Shown piece by piece: positions 52,849 through 61,300 of a DNA stretch of 64,000 nucleotides (positions within the stretch are counted from its first letter, which is position 1; every line of letters starts with the position of its first letter). The position numbers and the translations under genes are program-made. Below the pieces are notes generated by a model that ran no database searches, had not been told where the DNA came from, and worked only from the letters and a program-made list of their open reading frames with translations. Source of the stretch: JAITVB01 sp031553805 (GTDB taxonomy: Bacteria; Bacteroidota; Bacteroidia; Bacteroidales; Rikenellaceae); assembly GCA_031553805.1 (NCBI GenBank), contig JAVBLC010000002.1, forward strand, positions 124,001 to 188,000, in the 5' to 3' direction.

Positions 52849-52974
52849 CCGTCGGCTGCGCGCATCGCACGACATCTTTGCACGATCCTTCCGTTTTTCC
52901 GTCCTCACGTACTAAAGCACGCTGCGGGTGAAAAACAAAACGATCGCACAAACCTGCCGCACGCTACACACAGC
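52849..52974. repeat. Long imperfect palindrome, copy 3
   Basis: Same layout as 22265-22391 and 23617-23742: GGCTGCGCG at the left, tip CGTACT-AA-AGCACG with one mismatch, GGGTGAAAAA to the right. The stem is less perfect. It follows the pyk stop directly, and the GTGCG hairpin motif (52976-52989) abuts it. Confidence 0.7.
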
Positions 52975-53049
52975 GGTGCGTCCCCGCACACGGAATTATA
53001 GATCAGGACATAAGGAGCGGAGGGGGAAAACAGGAACACCATCCAAACA

Positions 53050-53982
53050 ATGGAAAACTACATCGGTGAGATCGTCGCCATCCTGGGCGCCCTGTCGTGG
53101 ACGGCCAGCGCCCTCTTTTTTGAGTATGCCGGCCACCGGATCGGGTCGCTGATCGTCAACCTGCTGCGCCTTATCTTTGCCTTTTTCCTGCTGGGCGGGC
53201 TGCTGTGGATCGCCACCGGCAGCTTCTGGCCGCAGGGGGCCGACGGGCACACCTGGTTCTGGATGGGCCTTTCGGGGGCCGTCGGGTTTGTTTTCGGCGA
53301 CCTTTGCCTGTTCTATTCCTACCTACTGATCACCTCGCGTTTTTCGCAACTGGTGATGACGCTCGCCTCGCCCTTTGCGGCGCTGTTCGGGTGGATGATG
53401 CTCGACGAACACATCCGGCCGCTCGGTTTCCTGGGGATGGCCATCACGCTGACCGGGATCGCCATATCGGTGCTCAAGCGGGGAGGCGAGGGGGCCAAAC
53501 TGAAAATTAAGTTGCAACCCCGCGGCCTGTTCTTCGCCGCCTGCGGCGCGCTGGGGCAGGGATTGGGCATCGTGCTGAGCAAGAAAGGGATGCTCTACTA
53601 CCAAGCCGCGGCGGCGGGCAACGAAACGATCGAGAAATTCATCCCTTTTTCGGCTACGCTCATCCGGGTGATCATCGGGATCATTGGCTTTGCAGCGATC
53701 ATTTTCTTCACCGGCCGGGGCCAACAATTCGTGGCCGGTATTCGCCACCGGCAGGGGCTGGCCGCTACTTTCGGCGGATCGATCTTCGGCCCGTTCATCG
53801 GGGTGTCGCTATCGCTGATGGCCGTGTTGTATACTGAAACGGGCATAGCATCGACCATCCTGGCCACGACCCCGATCCTGATTCTGCTGCCTTACCGCCT
53901 GATCTACAAGCAGCGCATCTCGCCGTGGGAAATCCTCGGGGCGCTGATCAGCGTGATCGGGGTAGCCTTGTTTTTTCTGTAA
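53050..53982 (+). CDS. EamA/DMT-family transporter
   Basis: The 310-aa protein has ten membrane spans in two EamA repeats: IGEIVAILGALSWTASALFFEYAGHRIG (first) and the second from about residue 155 (RGLFFAACGALGQGLGIVLSKKG). This is the drug/metabolite transporter superfamily; the substrate cannot be told from sequence. A small charged loop (KRGGEGAKLKIK) separates the halves. It is preceded by repeat DNA and followed by a palindrome at 53994-54009. Confidence 0.85.
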   Translation: MENYIGEIVAILGALSWTASALFFEYAGHRIGSLIVNLLRLIFAFFLLGGLLWIATGSFWPQGADGHTWFWMGLSGAVGFVFGDLCLFYSYLLITSRFSQLVMTLASPFAALFGWMMLDEHIRPLGFLGMAITLTGIAISVLKRGGEGAKLKIKLQPRGLFFAACGALGQGLGIVLSKKGMLYYQAAAAGNETIEKFIPFSATLIRVIIGIIGFAAIIFFTGRGQQFVAGIRHRQGLAATFGGSIFGPFIGVSLSLMAVLYTETGIASTILATTPILILLPYRLIYKQRISPWEILGALISVIGVALFFL

Positions 53983-53993
53983 ATTTTTCGCTA

Positions 53994-54009
53994 TTTTGTC
54001 CGGACAAAA
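53994..54009. promoter_or_regulatory. 16-bp palindrome between transporter and YD-like gene
   Basis: TTTTGTCCGGACAAAA is a perfect palindrome next to a TATTTTG box, 53 nt before the ATG at 54062. It could be an operator for the following gene; no regulator is assigned. Confidence 0.4.
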
Positions 54010-54061
54010 CCTACCCATCCGAATGTGGGACAGGTGCGCTGACTCTTATTAAGCCTCTCTT

Positions 54062-54718
54062 ATGAAAAAATTCATCGTATTGTTCATCCTTGCACTGGCC
54101 GCCGTCAGCGCGAATGCTCAGTCGCCCCACGCCCTTTGGAACGAGGGGATCCACGGCCCGGTGAGAAGCATTACGGAAACCGAATATCCGGCCGATGCCG
54201 TCGGAAAAAAGAAAAGCGTCATAAGCACCGCCGAGATCAAATGCGACCGGCAGGGGATGCTGCAACGCCAGGTGATCCAGACGCAGGGCGCTGAACGCAA
54301 CTACGCCCGCTACACCTACCGTTATGACGAGGACGGGTGGCTGACCGACCGGTTGATCTACTACAAAAACGGCAAGCTGAACGTCCGCAACGAATATCTC
54401 TATGACGAGTCGGGAAACCCGCTGGCGCTCGACACCTACGAGGGGACGGACGGACACCTGTACGGACGCTGCGAGATCACGTTCCGTAATGGTGGCTATT
54501 ACGAAAAAACTTACTGGAACGACGATTGGGAATGGACTTTCGTCTACAACGCCCAGGGCGATATGGTTTGGGAGCGGGACAGGGAAGGCAGTTATATCTA
54601 CAAATACAAATACGACGACCGCGGCAACTGGACGCGCCGCGTCCGGTATCCTGCTGACGAGGGCGACCGCCCGGAAGACCCCGACCGCGTCACTTTCCGC
54701 AAAATTGTTTATTGGTAG
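54062..54718 (+). CDS. Secreted YD-repeat-like protein, 218 aa
   Basis: The product has a signal peptide (KKFIVLFILALAAVSANAQ) and strand-turn units of the type tyr-x-tyr-Asp-x-x-Gly: YTYRYDEDGWLTD, EYLYDESGNPLAL and YKYKYDDRGNWTRR, as in YD/RHS-like beta-structures. It is much too short for a toxin-delivering RHS protein. No catalytic motif is seen. The function is unknown; a cell-surface binding role is likely. Confidence 0.7.
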   Translation: MKKFIVLFILALAAVSANAQSPHALWNEGIHGPVRSITETEYPADAVGKKKSVISTAEIKCDRQGMLQRQVIQTQGAERNYARYTYRYDEDGWLTDRLIYYKNGKLNVRNEYLYDESGNPLALDTYEGTDGHLYGRCEITFRNGGYYEKTYWNDDWEWTFVYNAQGDMVWERDREGSYIYKYKYDDRGNWTRRVRYPADEGDRPEDPDRVTFRKIVYW

Positions 54719-54829
54719 TCCCCCCATCAGTCCTCCACCTAAAGAAAAGGGAAAACGGTAAGTCAGCCCTCATCCCACACTTCCAATGCCGACAGACGCA
54801 GGGCGAAGCCTTGCAATCCCGCCTATAGG

Positions 54830-54935
54830 CAAATGGCGTGAAGAAAAATATTCCGAAAAGCGTCAGCGTAGTCCACTGTTTGAGCGCAGCGAGTTGTGGA
54901 CGAAGTAGCTTTTCGGAATATTTTTTAGCCATTTG
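54830..54935. repeat. Nested palindrome family, copy 4
   Basis: Outer CAAATGGC and GCCATTTG; middle AATATTCCGAAAAGC (54847-54861) and GCTTTTCGGAATATT (54908-54922), a perfect 15-bp match; inner GTCCAC and GTGGAC around TGTTTGAGCGCAGCGAGTT. Confidence 0.85.
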
Positions 54936-54958
54936 ACTAAAGCGGTGATCTTTCTTTG

Positions 54959-54993
54959 GTTACTTTCTTTGGATGGCAGCCAAAGAAAGTAAC
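54959..54993. repeat. 14-bp inverted repeat
   Basis: GTTACTTTCTTTGG and CCAAAGAAAGTAAC around ATGGCAG. A related module with the adjacent AGCGGTGAT block lies on the opposite strand near 6982-7025. Confidence 0.7.
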
Positions 54994-55110
54994 TGACACT
55001 AACGGTCGAGAAGCGGAACCGTTGCGCCAACGAACAAAACCCTCTGTGCGGGACGCACCAAAACAGTTGCGGCGGGCATTTGCCCGCCGCGCTATGTTTA
55101 TTGGCCACTG

Positions 55111-55251
55111 CACAAGAGATTTTTATGCATTGGAGGGGTATCTCTAAGGAGCCGGATCCTGCATAAAAATCTCAGGGGAGTATGGCTCCCACGCATTGGG
55201 CTGCACCGAGGGAGGCTGCGCCGAGGATACTGACGCTTTTTATAAAAAGCG
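55111..55251. repeat. 13-bp inverted-repeat element, copy 3
   Basis: GAGATTTTTATGC (55116-55128), exactly 32 nt, GCATAAAAATCTC (55161-55173), then a palindrome core GCTTTTTATAAAAAGC at 55235-55250. Confidence 0.8.
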
Positions 55252-55338
55252 CCGCAAAATTTTTCTGGAAAACTTTGTTTTCCTGGGGTGACCTTACTCG
55301 GGAAAATCCCCCAGTGCGGGGACGCACTGGGGGACGCA

Positions 55339-56964
55339 CTATTCCAGAATAATTTGCCGGTTCTTCGGATACTTCACCTCGTATTTGATCGTCAGCGGCT
55401 TGCTTTCGCCCGGAGCGAGCGTCAACCGCCAGGTCAATTTACCCGTTTCCTTGTCCCACGCGGCACCCGAAATCTGCGACGCCGTCACTTCGATCTCCTT
55501 GTTGACCGACACCGGAATCTGGTCTTCGAGCACCAAGGTCACTGGCTGGCGCTTGGTGTTGCGCACCGTGATGTTCCAACTCCGCACCTCGCGCTGCGAC
55601 GAGCCGACTGACTGGCGTGAAGCGAAATCGGCCCCCTTGACGCGGGTCACCACAATGCCTTTGTCGCGGCCCAGCGAAAGGTCGAGCGTGTCGGTAGCGG
55701 CACGCGGGTCGATGTAGGATTTGCCCACGTAAGTACCCTCGAAGAAGAGGCTTGCCTCGCCCGGCACCAGGTTATACTCCTCCCATCCCGTAGCACGGGC
55801 CAGCAGGAAAGCGTCCTTGTCGAGCTTCGCCACGGCATAGTATTCGTAAGAGGCCGGAATGTCGAGTTTCTTGTATTCCACGCCCTGGGGCTTGCCTCCG
55901 GTCGGAACGTCACATGGCACGCCGATCGCGTATTCGGTCGTGGTCACTCCCTCGGTCTGCTGCGTGTAGGTGGCGGCCGAACCGGCAGCCGGGGCTTCGG
56001 GGGCGTAAGCTATTTCCGCCTGTTTGACAGCCATCATGTCATACATCACCACTTCCTCGGCCATAACTTGGTTTCTCGATGAAGCCCGGGCACGCATGGG
56101 AGCCGGCTGGTAATAATCGAGATACCACGGATAAAGCGTCGGTTTGGTGCCGCTCTGGGTCGGGTTGCCGGTCGAGAGGGTGAGTTTTACGTTTTTCCAG
56201 TCTTCACCCGTGTTTTGATAAACCTGGGCTTTGCACACGAGCGACAGCGGATGGGCAGTGTCGGCGGCACGCACGTCGTAGGTCGGCGTCCATCCGGCTC
56301 CCTGCACGATGTAGCTGATCGTCACCGGGGCACGCAGGTCGGCCGGTGCGGCGATCGTCAGCGTCACCTCGCCCGAGGGCTGGCGCGGCTTCGACTGGTA
56401 GGATTGCAACTGTTCCTGTACCTTGCGGATCTTTTCGGTAACGACCAGCCGCTCTTCGTCTACCTTCAGCTGGCGGGTCTTGATGTCGGCGATGCGGGTG
56501 CGGAAAAAGTCCGACACCTCACGCAACTGCGTAGCGGTGACGCCGTTTTGTCCGCCGATATAACGGTTGGCCTGGAGCATCGAATCCTCGGCCTGCAGCG
56601 CACGTGTATTGCTCGCCACCCGCCGCAGTTCGGCCCGCAGGCTGTCGAGCGATTTTTCGAGCCGCGCCACTTCGGGCGCTTTTTCCTGCGTTCTGAGGTG
56701 GTTGAGTTCGTAGGCGACCGAAAGGATCGTGAAATTGCCCTTGCCCGAAGCCTGCAGGCTCTGCTGGTCGATCCACTGGGGCAGGTTTTCGAACACCACG
56801 CGGTTGGTGCCGGCGCGGAGCTGGACGTTGGCCGTGCGGGTAATCTGGGCGTTGTTCAGGAAAACGGTGACCCCGTCGATCGACGAGACGGGGCGCACTT
56901 CGCGCTCCTGGGCCGCCAGCGTCAGGGGCAGGCAGGCCAATAATAGGCATTTTAACAGTTTCAT
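55339..56964 (-). CDS. MuiA-family protein with DUF4140/DUF4139 domains
   Basis: The 541-aa product (start 56964; the frame upstream to 57135 has no signal) has a signal peptide (KLLKCLLLACLPLTLAAQ), an N-terminal DUF4140 part (VSSIDGVTVFLNNAQITRTANVQLRAG), a coiled coil (about 90-180: RLEKSLDSLRAELRR, VTEKIRKVQEQLQSY) and a C-terminal DUF4139 beta-domain (ITISYIVQGAGWTPTYDVRA, TWRLTLAPGESKPLTIKYEVKYPKN). MuiA was named from a mucoidy effect; its biochemistry is unknown. It is a single minus-strand gene with a -7-like TACCTTTA upstream. Confidence 0.88.
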   Translation of the reverse strand: MKLLKCLLLACLPLTLAAQEREVRPVSSIDGVTVFLNNAQITRTANVQLRAGTNRVVFENLPQWIDQQSLQASGKGNFTILSVAYELNHLRTQEKAPEVARLEKSLDSLRAELRRVASNTRALQAEDSMLQANRYIGGQNGVTATQLREVSDFFRTRIADIKTRQLKVDEERLVVTEKIRKVQEQLQSYQSKPRQPSGEVTLTIAAPADLRAPVTISYIVQGAGWTPTYDVRAADTAHPLSLVCKAQVYQNTGEDWKNVKLTLSTGNPTQSGTKPTLYPWYLDYYQPAPMRARASSRNQVMAEEVVMYDMMAVKQAEIAYAPEAPAAGSAATYTQQTEGVTTTEYAIGVPCDVPTGGKPQGVEYKKLDIPASYEYYAVAKLDKDAFLLARATGWEEYNLVPGEASLFFEGTYVGKSYIDPRAATDTLDLSLGRDKGIVVTRVKGADFASRQSVGSSQREVRSWNITVRNTKRQPVTLVLEDQIPVSVNKEIEVTASQISGAAWDKETGKLTWRLTLAPGESKPLTIKYEVKYPKNRQIILE

Positions 56965-57114
56965 CGTATGGTTTTTTCTTTGGTTTTTCATCGTGGGGAA
57001 AGCGTGATCCCGTGTGCCGGTAAAAAGTACAGGGATAAAGGTAACGCTATTTTCAGAAAATTCCGGCGGTTTTTTCAAAATGGATGGAATATAGGTGAGG
57101 AAAGAAATTTTATT

Positions 57115-57122
57115 TATATTTG
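57115..57122 (+). promoter_or_regulatory. -7 box of the 337-aa membrane protein
   Basis: TATATTTG, 27 nt before the ATG at 57150; no TTTG at the right distance. Confidence 0.5.
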
Positions 57123-57149
57123 CCTGCATAAGCATAAATCTTTAAGAAT

Positions 57150-58163
57150 ATGAGCACCCATCCCTCCGAAACCCCCTCGAACCCCGCCGCCCCTCCCCGC
57201 AAAGGAGGGCGAAAAGGGTTGATGGTCCTGCTGATTATCGCCATCCTGCTGATGGCCGGCGGAATTTTTGTCGGACTGATGCTGTGGAAGCAGCACCGCG
57301 TTAACGACTATACTTCGTACAATAACGAATATTTCGTCGCCGCCCCCGAGTTGAGTGTCATGGAACGCACGCGCGACGGCGGGTTCCGCTTCGTCGATGA
57401 GGTGCCTTACGGCACTCCCTTTGCGCTGGAGAAGACGGCCGTCGACGTGGGAGGTAAGAAATACTACCGGATCGTCCCGTTCGAGTCGGACAGTGAATAC
57501 ACGCTGCCTTCCGAGTTCAAGGGCAAAGATTGTTACATCGAAACGACCTGCGATTTCGACCTCGAAAGCGCCTGTTACCTTGATTACTACAACCTGACCT
57601 TTCCGGTTAAGGAGGCGCAAAACCTGCCCTCGTATGTCAAGAAAACCATTTTCAATTACGACTACGACCACGAGAGCGACCTCTCGTTCACCCAGAATCC
57701 CGACCGGATCAAGTCGATGATCGCTTACGGCGACTTCGATCTCGACGGCGAGGAAGACGTGGCGGTGATCCTCGAGTCGATCGACCCGACGGAATCGTGG
57801 ACCAAACTCTTTGTGCTGTGCTATAACAAGGACCTCAAGAAGTCCTACATCGCCTACGAGGATGCCAGCTACTACGCCGACAGTAAGCCGACCGTGCGCA
57901 CTTTCCGCAAGGACACCCCCATCTATATGGATACCGAGGAGCAGGTCAAAGCGCCCAACAACGGCATTTTCCAGGAATTCCCGCGCGGAGGCGACAGCTA
58001 TGCGATTTTTTATGACCCCAAGAGTAAGGAGTTTGTCAGCTACCTCCAGCGTCCGCTGAGCGAGATCACTGACGAGGGCGAGGAAGAATATTATGAGCAC
58101 AACGGCGATGAAGAAGAACCGTCGCACACCGGGGAAACGACCGAAGCCGAAGAGGCGGGTTGA
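57150..58163 (+). CDS. Single-span membrane protein with an FG-GAP-like motif
   Basis: The 337-aa product has a Pro-rich cytoplasmic N-terminus, one membrane span (about 24-46: LMVLLIIAILLMAGGIFVGLML) and an extracytoplasmic domain with AYGDFDLDGEEDVAVIL, a calcium-loop-like motif of the type seen in FG-GAP proteins, and an acidic C-terminal tail (EGEEEYYEHNGDEEEPS). No enzyme motif is visible. It is transcribed alone and ended by a 16-bp terminator. Function unknown. Confidence 0.7.
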   Translation: MSTHPSETPSNPAAPPRKGGRKGLMVLLIIAILLMAGGIFVGLMLWKQHRVNDYTSYNNEYFVAAPELSVMERTRDGGFRFVDEVPYGTPFALEKTAVDVGGKKYYRIVPFESDSEYTLPSEFKGKDCYIETTCDFDLESACYLDYYNLTFPVKEAQNLPSYVKKTIFNYDYDHESDLSFTQNPDRIKSMIAYGDFDLDGEEDVAVILESIDPTESWTKLFVLCYNKDLKKSYIAYEDASYYADSKPTVRTFRKDTPIYMDTEEQVKAPNNGIFQEFPRGGDSYAIFYDPKSKEFVSYLQRPLSEITDEGEEEYYEHNGDEEEPSHTGETTEAEEAG

Positions 58164-58187
58164 TTATGCGGCATAGTGTCAAGAATA

Positions 58188-58229
58188 AACCGGGCCGTTT
58201 CTCACACGAGAAACGGCCCGGTTCGTTTT
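58188..58229 (+). terminator. Strong intrinsic terminator
   Basis: Perfect 16-bp arms at 58188-58203 and 58208-58223, loop ACAC, then CGTTTTT. Confidence 0.92.
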
Positions 58230-58270
58230 TGCCTTGTCTGATTCCGGCAGAGAGGAGCAACGACGACGAC

Positions 58271-58302
58271 AAAAAACGGGGCCGTCATCAGGACGGCCCC
58301 GT
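58271..58302 (-). terminator. Terminator of the 1266-aa gene
   Basis: On the minus strand ACGGGGCCGTC and GACGGCCCCGT pair, followed by six T, 7 nt after the stop at 58309. Confidence 0.88.
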
Positions 58303-58308
58303 GCTGTT

Positions 58309-61300
58309 TTAGCGGACTGCCAGCGGCAGCGCGTTATTGGTCTTTGTAATTTCTTTGAGCGTCCCTTCGGGGTCGATCACCACGTTGAGGTTGGCCGGAT
58401 CGACACCCCGCGGCAGGGTAAGGGTCACGGCGACCCGTTTGGGCAGCAGGTCGGCGGCTGAAGCCAGCGCCGGAATATTGGCCGTAGCCACCGTTTTGCC
58501 CGCGGCGTCGACCAGCGCGATCGGCGTGGCCGGCGCGTCGACCGGCCCCAGGTTGTGGACGGTCACCGTCGCCCGGTTCTTGTCGAGGCGGATGTCGTCG
58601 CGTCCGATGGCCAGGTCGGCCCGGTTGCCAAATTTCTCGCCTTGCCCTGTAACGGTCATTTTGATCATTACGCTTGTGCGCGGCGGAATCGAAAGCGTCA
58701 CCGTTTCGCCGCGGCCGAAGGTAACCTGTTCGCTCCGGGTTTCGCTGTCGAGGAGGCCGTCGCCGTTGGTGTCGCTGCCCCACGAGAGTTTCCACTGGCC
58801 GCCGAGTACGTCGGCCCCGGTCATCCGGGCGTCGATCGCGTGATTGGCCGTATTGAATAATTCGACCTCAAACTCGCGCGGCGTAGCGACCGGCATCAGG
58901 ATAGCCACCTGTTCGGCCTGTTCACCGTCGAAAGACCAACTAACGGTATTGCCCGGGTAGAGCGTGTTGCGGGCCGATCCGACGCCGCCCATGCGCGAGC
59001 GCTGCAAGGGTTCCAGCGGGAAAGCCACGCGGTCGGTCCAGAGCATCCCGAGGGTATTGATGTACTCCTTGGTCCGGATGGTGCGGAGATTATCGGCGTA
59101 ATAACCTTCGAGATAGGCCTTGTCGCCGGTCGCCTGCCAGGCCAGATGGCGCAGGTAGTCGGTGCCCGAGGTGGGGGTCACGCGGTCGAGGATGGCTTGG
59201 GCCATCACCTTGCGCAAACCGGTCTGGTTCAGAATATCCGAGGTAATGATCCGGGTGTTTTCGGCCTGGTCGGCGATCGGTTTGAGGTATTTCGCCTCGC
59301 CGGTCAGCTTCCACGCTGACCACAACACAGACAGGATGTTGCCGAGCGACGACGGCCGCACGGTGTCCGTTTCGAAATGGATCTCGGTGATAAGCGTCGT
59401 GCGCCCGTTAGCGTCGACCTTGGCGTGGGCCAGCAGGCCGTCGGCCATCTCGAGAATGAGTTGCTTGGCGGTAGGGTTGCCGTAGAACTCGGCCATCTGC
59501 ATCGCCGAGATCAGGTGCAGTCCGATGTAAGCGTTCTGCCATCCCCACACGCCGGTGGCCATGCGGTTGGCGCCGAAGTATTCCGAACGCGCGTGGCGGT
59601 GCCCGGCCGGATTGATGGCGGTGATGTAGTGCATCGCCGCGTAGGCACACTCCATCAGCCGTTCGACCTGTTTCGGGTCGCCGAAGCTGACCAGGTTCAT
59701 TTCGCCGACGACGTTCACCCCTTCCTCGTAGGTGTGGAGCATATCGGTCTGGATGGCCGAAACACCATTTTTCAACATCTTTTCACGGTAGATCGCTTCC
59801 AGCATCCGGCTCAACGAATTTTTCGTTTTTTCTGGAATTACGCCCATCATCGTCAGGGCGGGGATGTAGTTCCCAAAGTCGCTGTCGTCCGACAGGCCGC
59901 CGCCGAATTCTCCGTTACTGATCTGGCGGTTATCGATCTGCCACTCGACGAAGTGGCGGAATTCTTTCAGGTATTCGAGCTGCAGGTAAGCCCACTCTGG
60001 CACGCCGGCCGGCGCCGGCGCAATTTCTGTTTCCGGCCGCGGCTGTTCCGGGTTGTATTCGTACCAGTATTCGCGCCCCTCCTTGTGGTTGGGGTCTACG
60101 GCCAACAGGTCGGTCATGTCGGCTTCGATCTGTACGTATTTGTTCAGCCGGCTGTCGTTGGGGCGCTCCTCGATGATCATCGCGTGGTTGTCGCGTACCT
60201 GGGTGAATCGGTCGGCTACGTGTTCCTTTTTGGCCTCTTCGCGGTCCTTGAACACGAGTTCGATCCGCGCGCCTTCCAACAGGGCGGCGTTGAAATCGGC
60301 GCCGGCGCCCGCCACGGTGATATACAGCGGCTTGTCCACGGGCAGGATGCGGTCGCGCAGATCGAGCCACAGCACACGGCCCTCGTTGGGCTTGATCGAG
60401 AACGAGTAATCGAGCATATTGCGCAACGGCCAGATCGGGTCTTTCACCTGGATGTTCATCGGGAAAAGCCCACCCGCCAGGGGGGCGACGTTCATTGCAG
60501 GCAGGGTGATCCGGATGCCGTCCAGCCCCGCGTCAATGTTGTTCCAGGTGTAGTTGCCGCTCGAGGCGCCCGGTTCGAGGGCGTTATTGACCATCCCGCT
60601 GCGGAAGTCGGCCGGGATGACGATGTGTGCCAGCGGCATTTTTTTCGATGCTTCGGGAGCCGGTCTGGCCGGGGCAACCGTGCGTCCGGGTTGGGCGATG
60701 AGGATTGACACTTCGTCGGCCGGGAAACGCCCGTAAATGTACTCTTCGATCGGGACCAGCGTCGGATCTTTCAGGTTGCCGCGCGAGGAGAGCGTGTAAC
60801 TTAGTCTGGCAACACCCCTGGGCGCATCGCCGGAATGAATATAAAACGCGTCGAACTCGCCGATCGGGTTTTCCTGGTGGTTGTTCGTAAAGACTACCGT
60901 TTGGCCCGTCACCGGGGCGTCCATCTTGTGGAACGTGCGTTCGAGGCTCACGCTCGGCCGGGTGAAGATGTTGCGCCCGCCGGTGCCGTCGCTGTTCGGC
61001 GTCAGGGAGATTTTGCCGTCGGCGCCGCTCGACACTTCGAGGTAATTCCACGGTTCGTCGGGCATATTGAAACGCACCTGCTGCCCCGAAAGCGTGTAGC
61101 AATCCCAGTCGGGCAGGATGAAATAGTCGGTCCGCCCGGGCAACCGCGATTGGTTGTAAACGCCCGGCCAAGTGGTTTCGCGGATGCCGTCGTTGGCTTT
61201 CCACCACCAGCGTTTCAGGTCGTAGGCTTCAAGGATCTGTACTTTGCGCACCGTCGTCGCTTCGTTTTCGAGGTAAGGCGGCAGGTCGCCCGGACGGTCC

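Larger units (their letters stand above)
54719..55338. other. Long gene-free gap with three repeat families
   Basis: It contains a nested palindrome (54830-54935), a 14-bp inverted repeat (54959-54972 with 54980-54993, loop 7 nt), the 13-bp inverted-repeat element (55111-55251) and the GTGCGGGGACGCAC motif at 55314-55327. Small frames here are not convincing. Confidence 0.65.

Noticed and set aside
59377..60708. A 443-codon plus-strand frame opposite the LamG gene
   Set aside because: Shadow of the real minus-strand frame.
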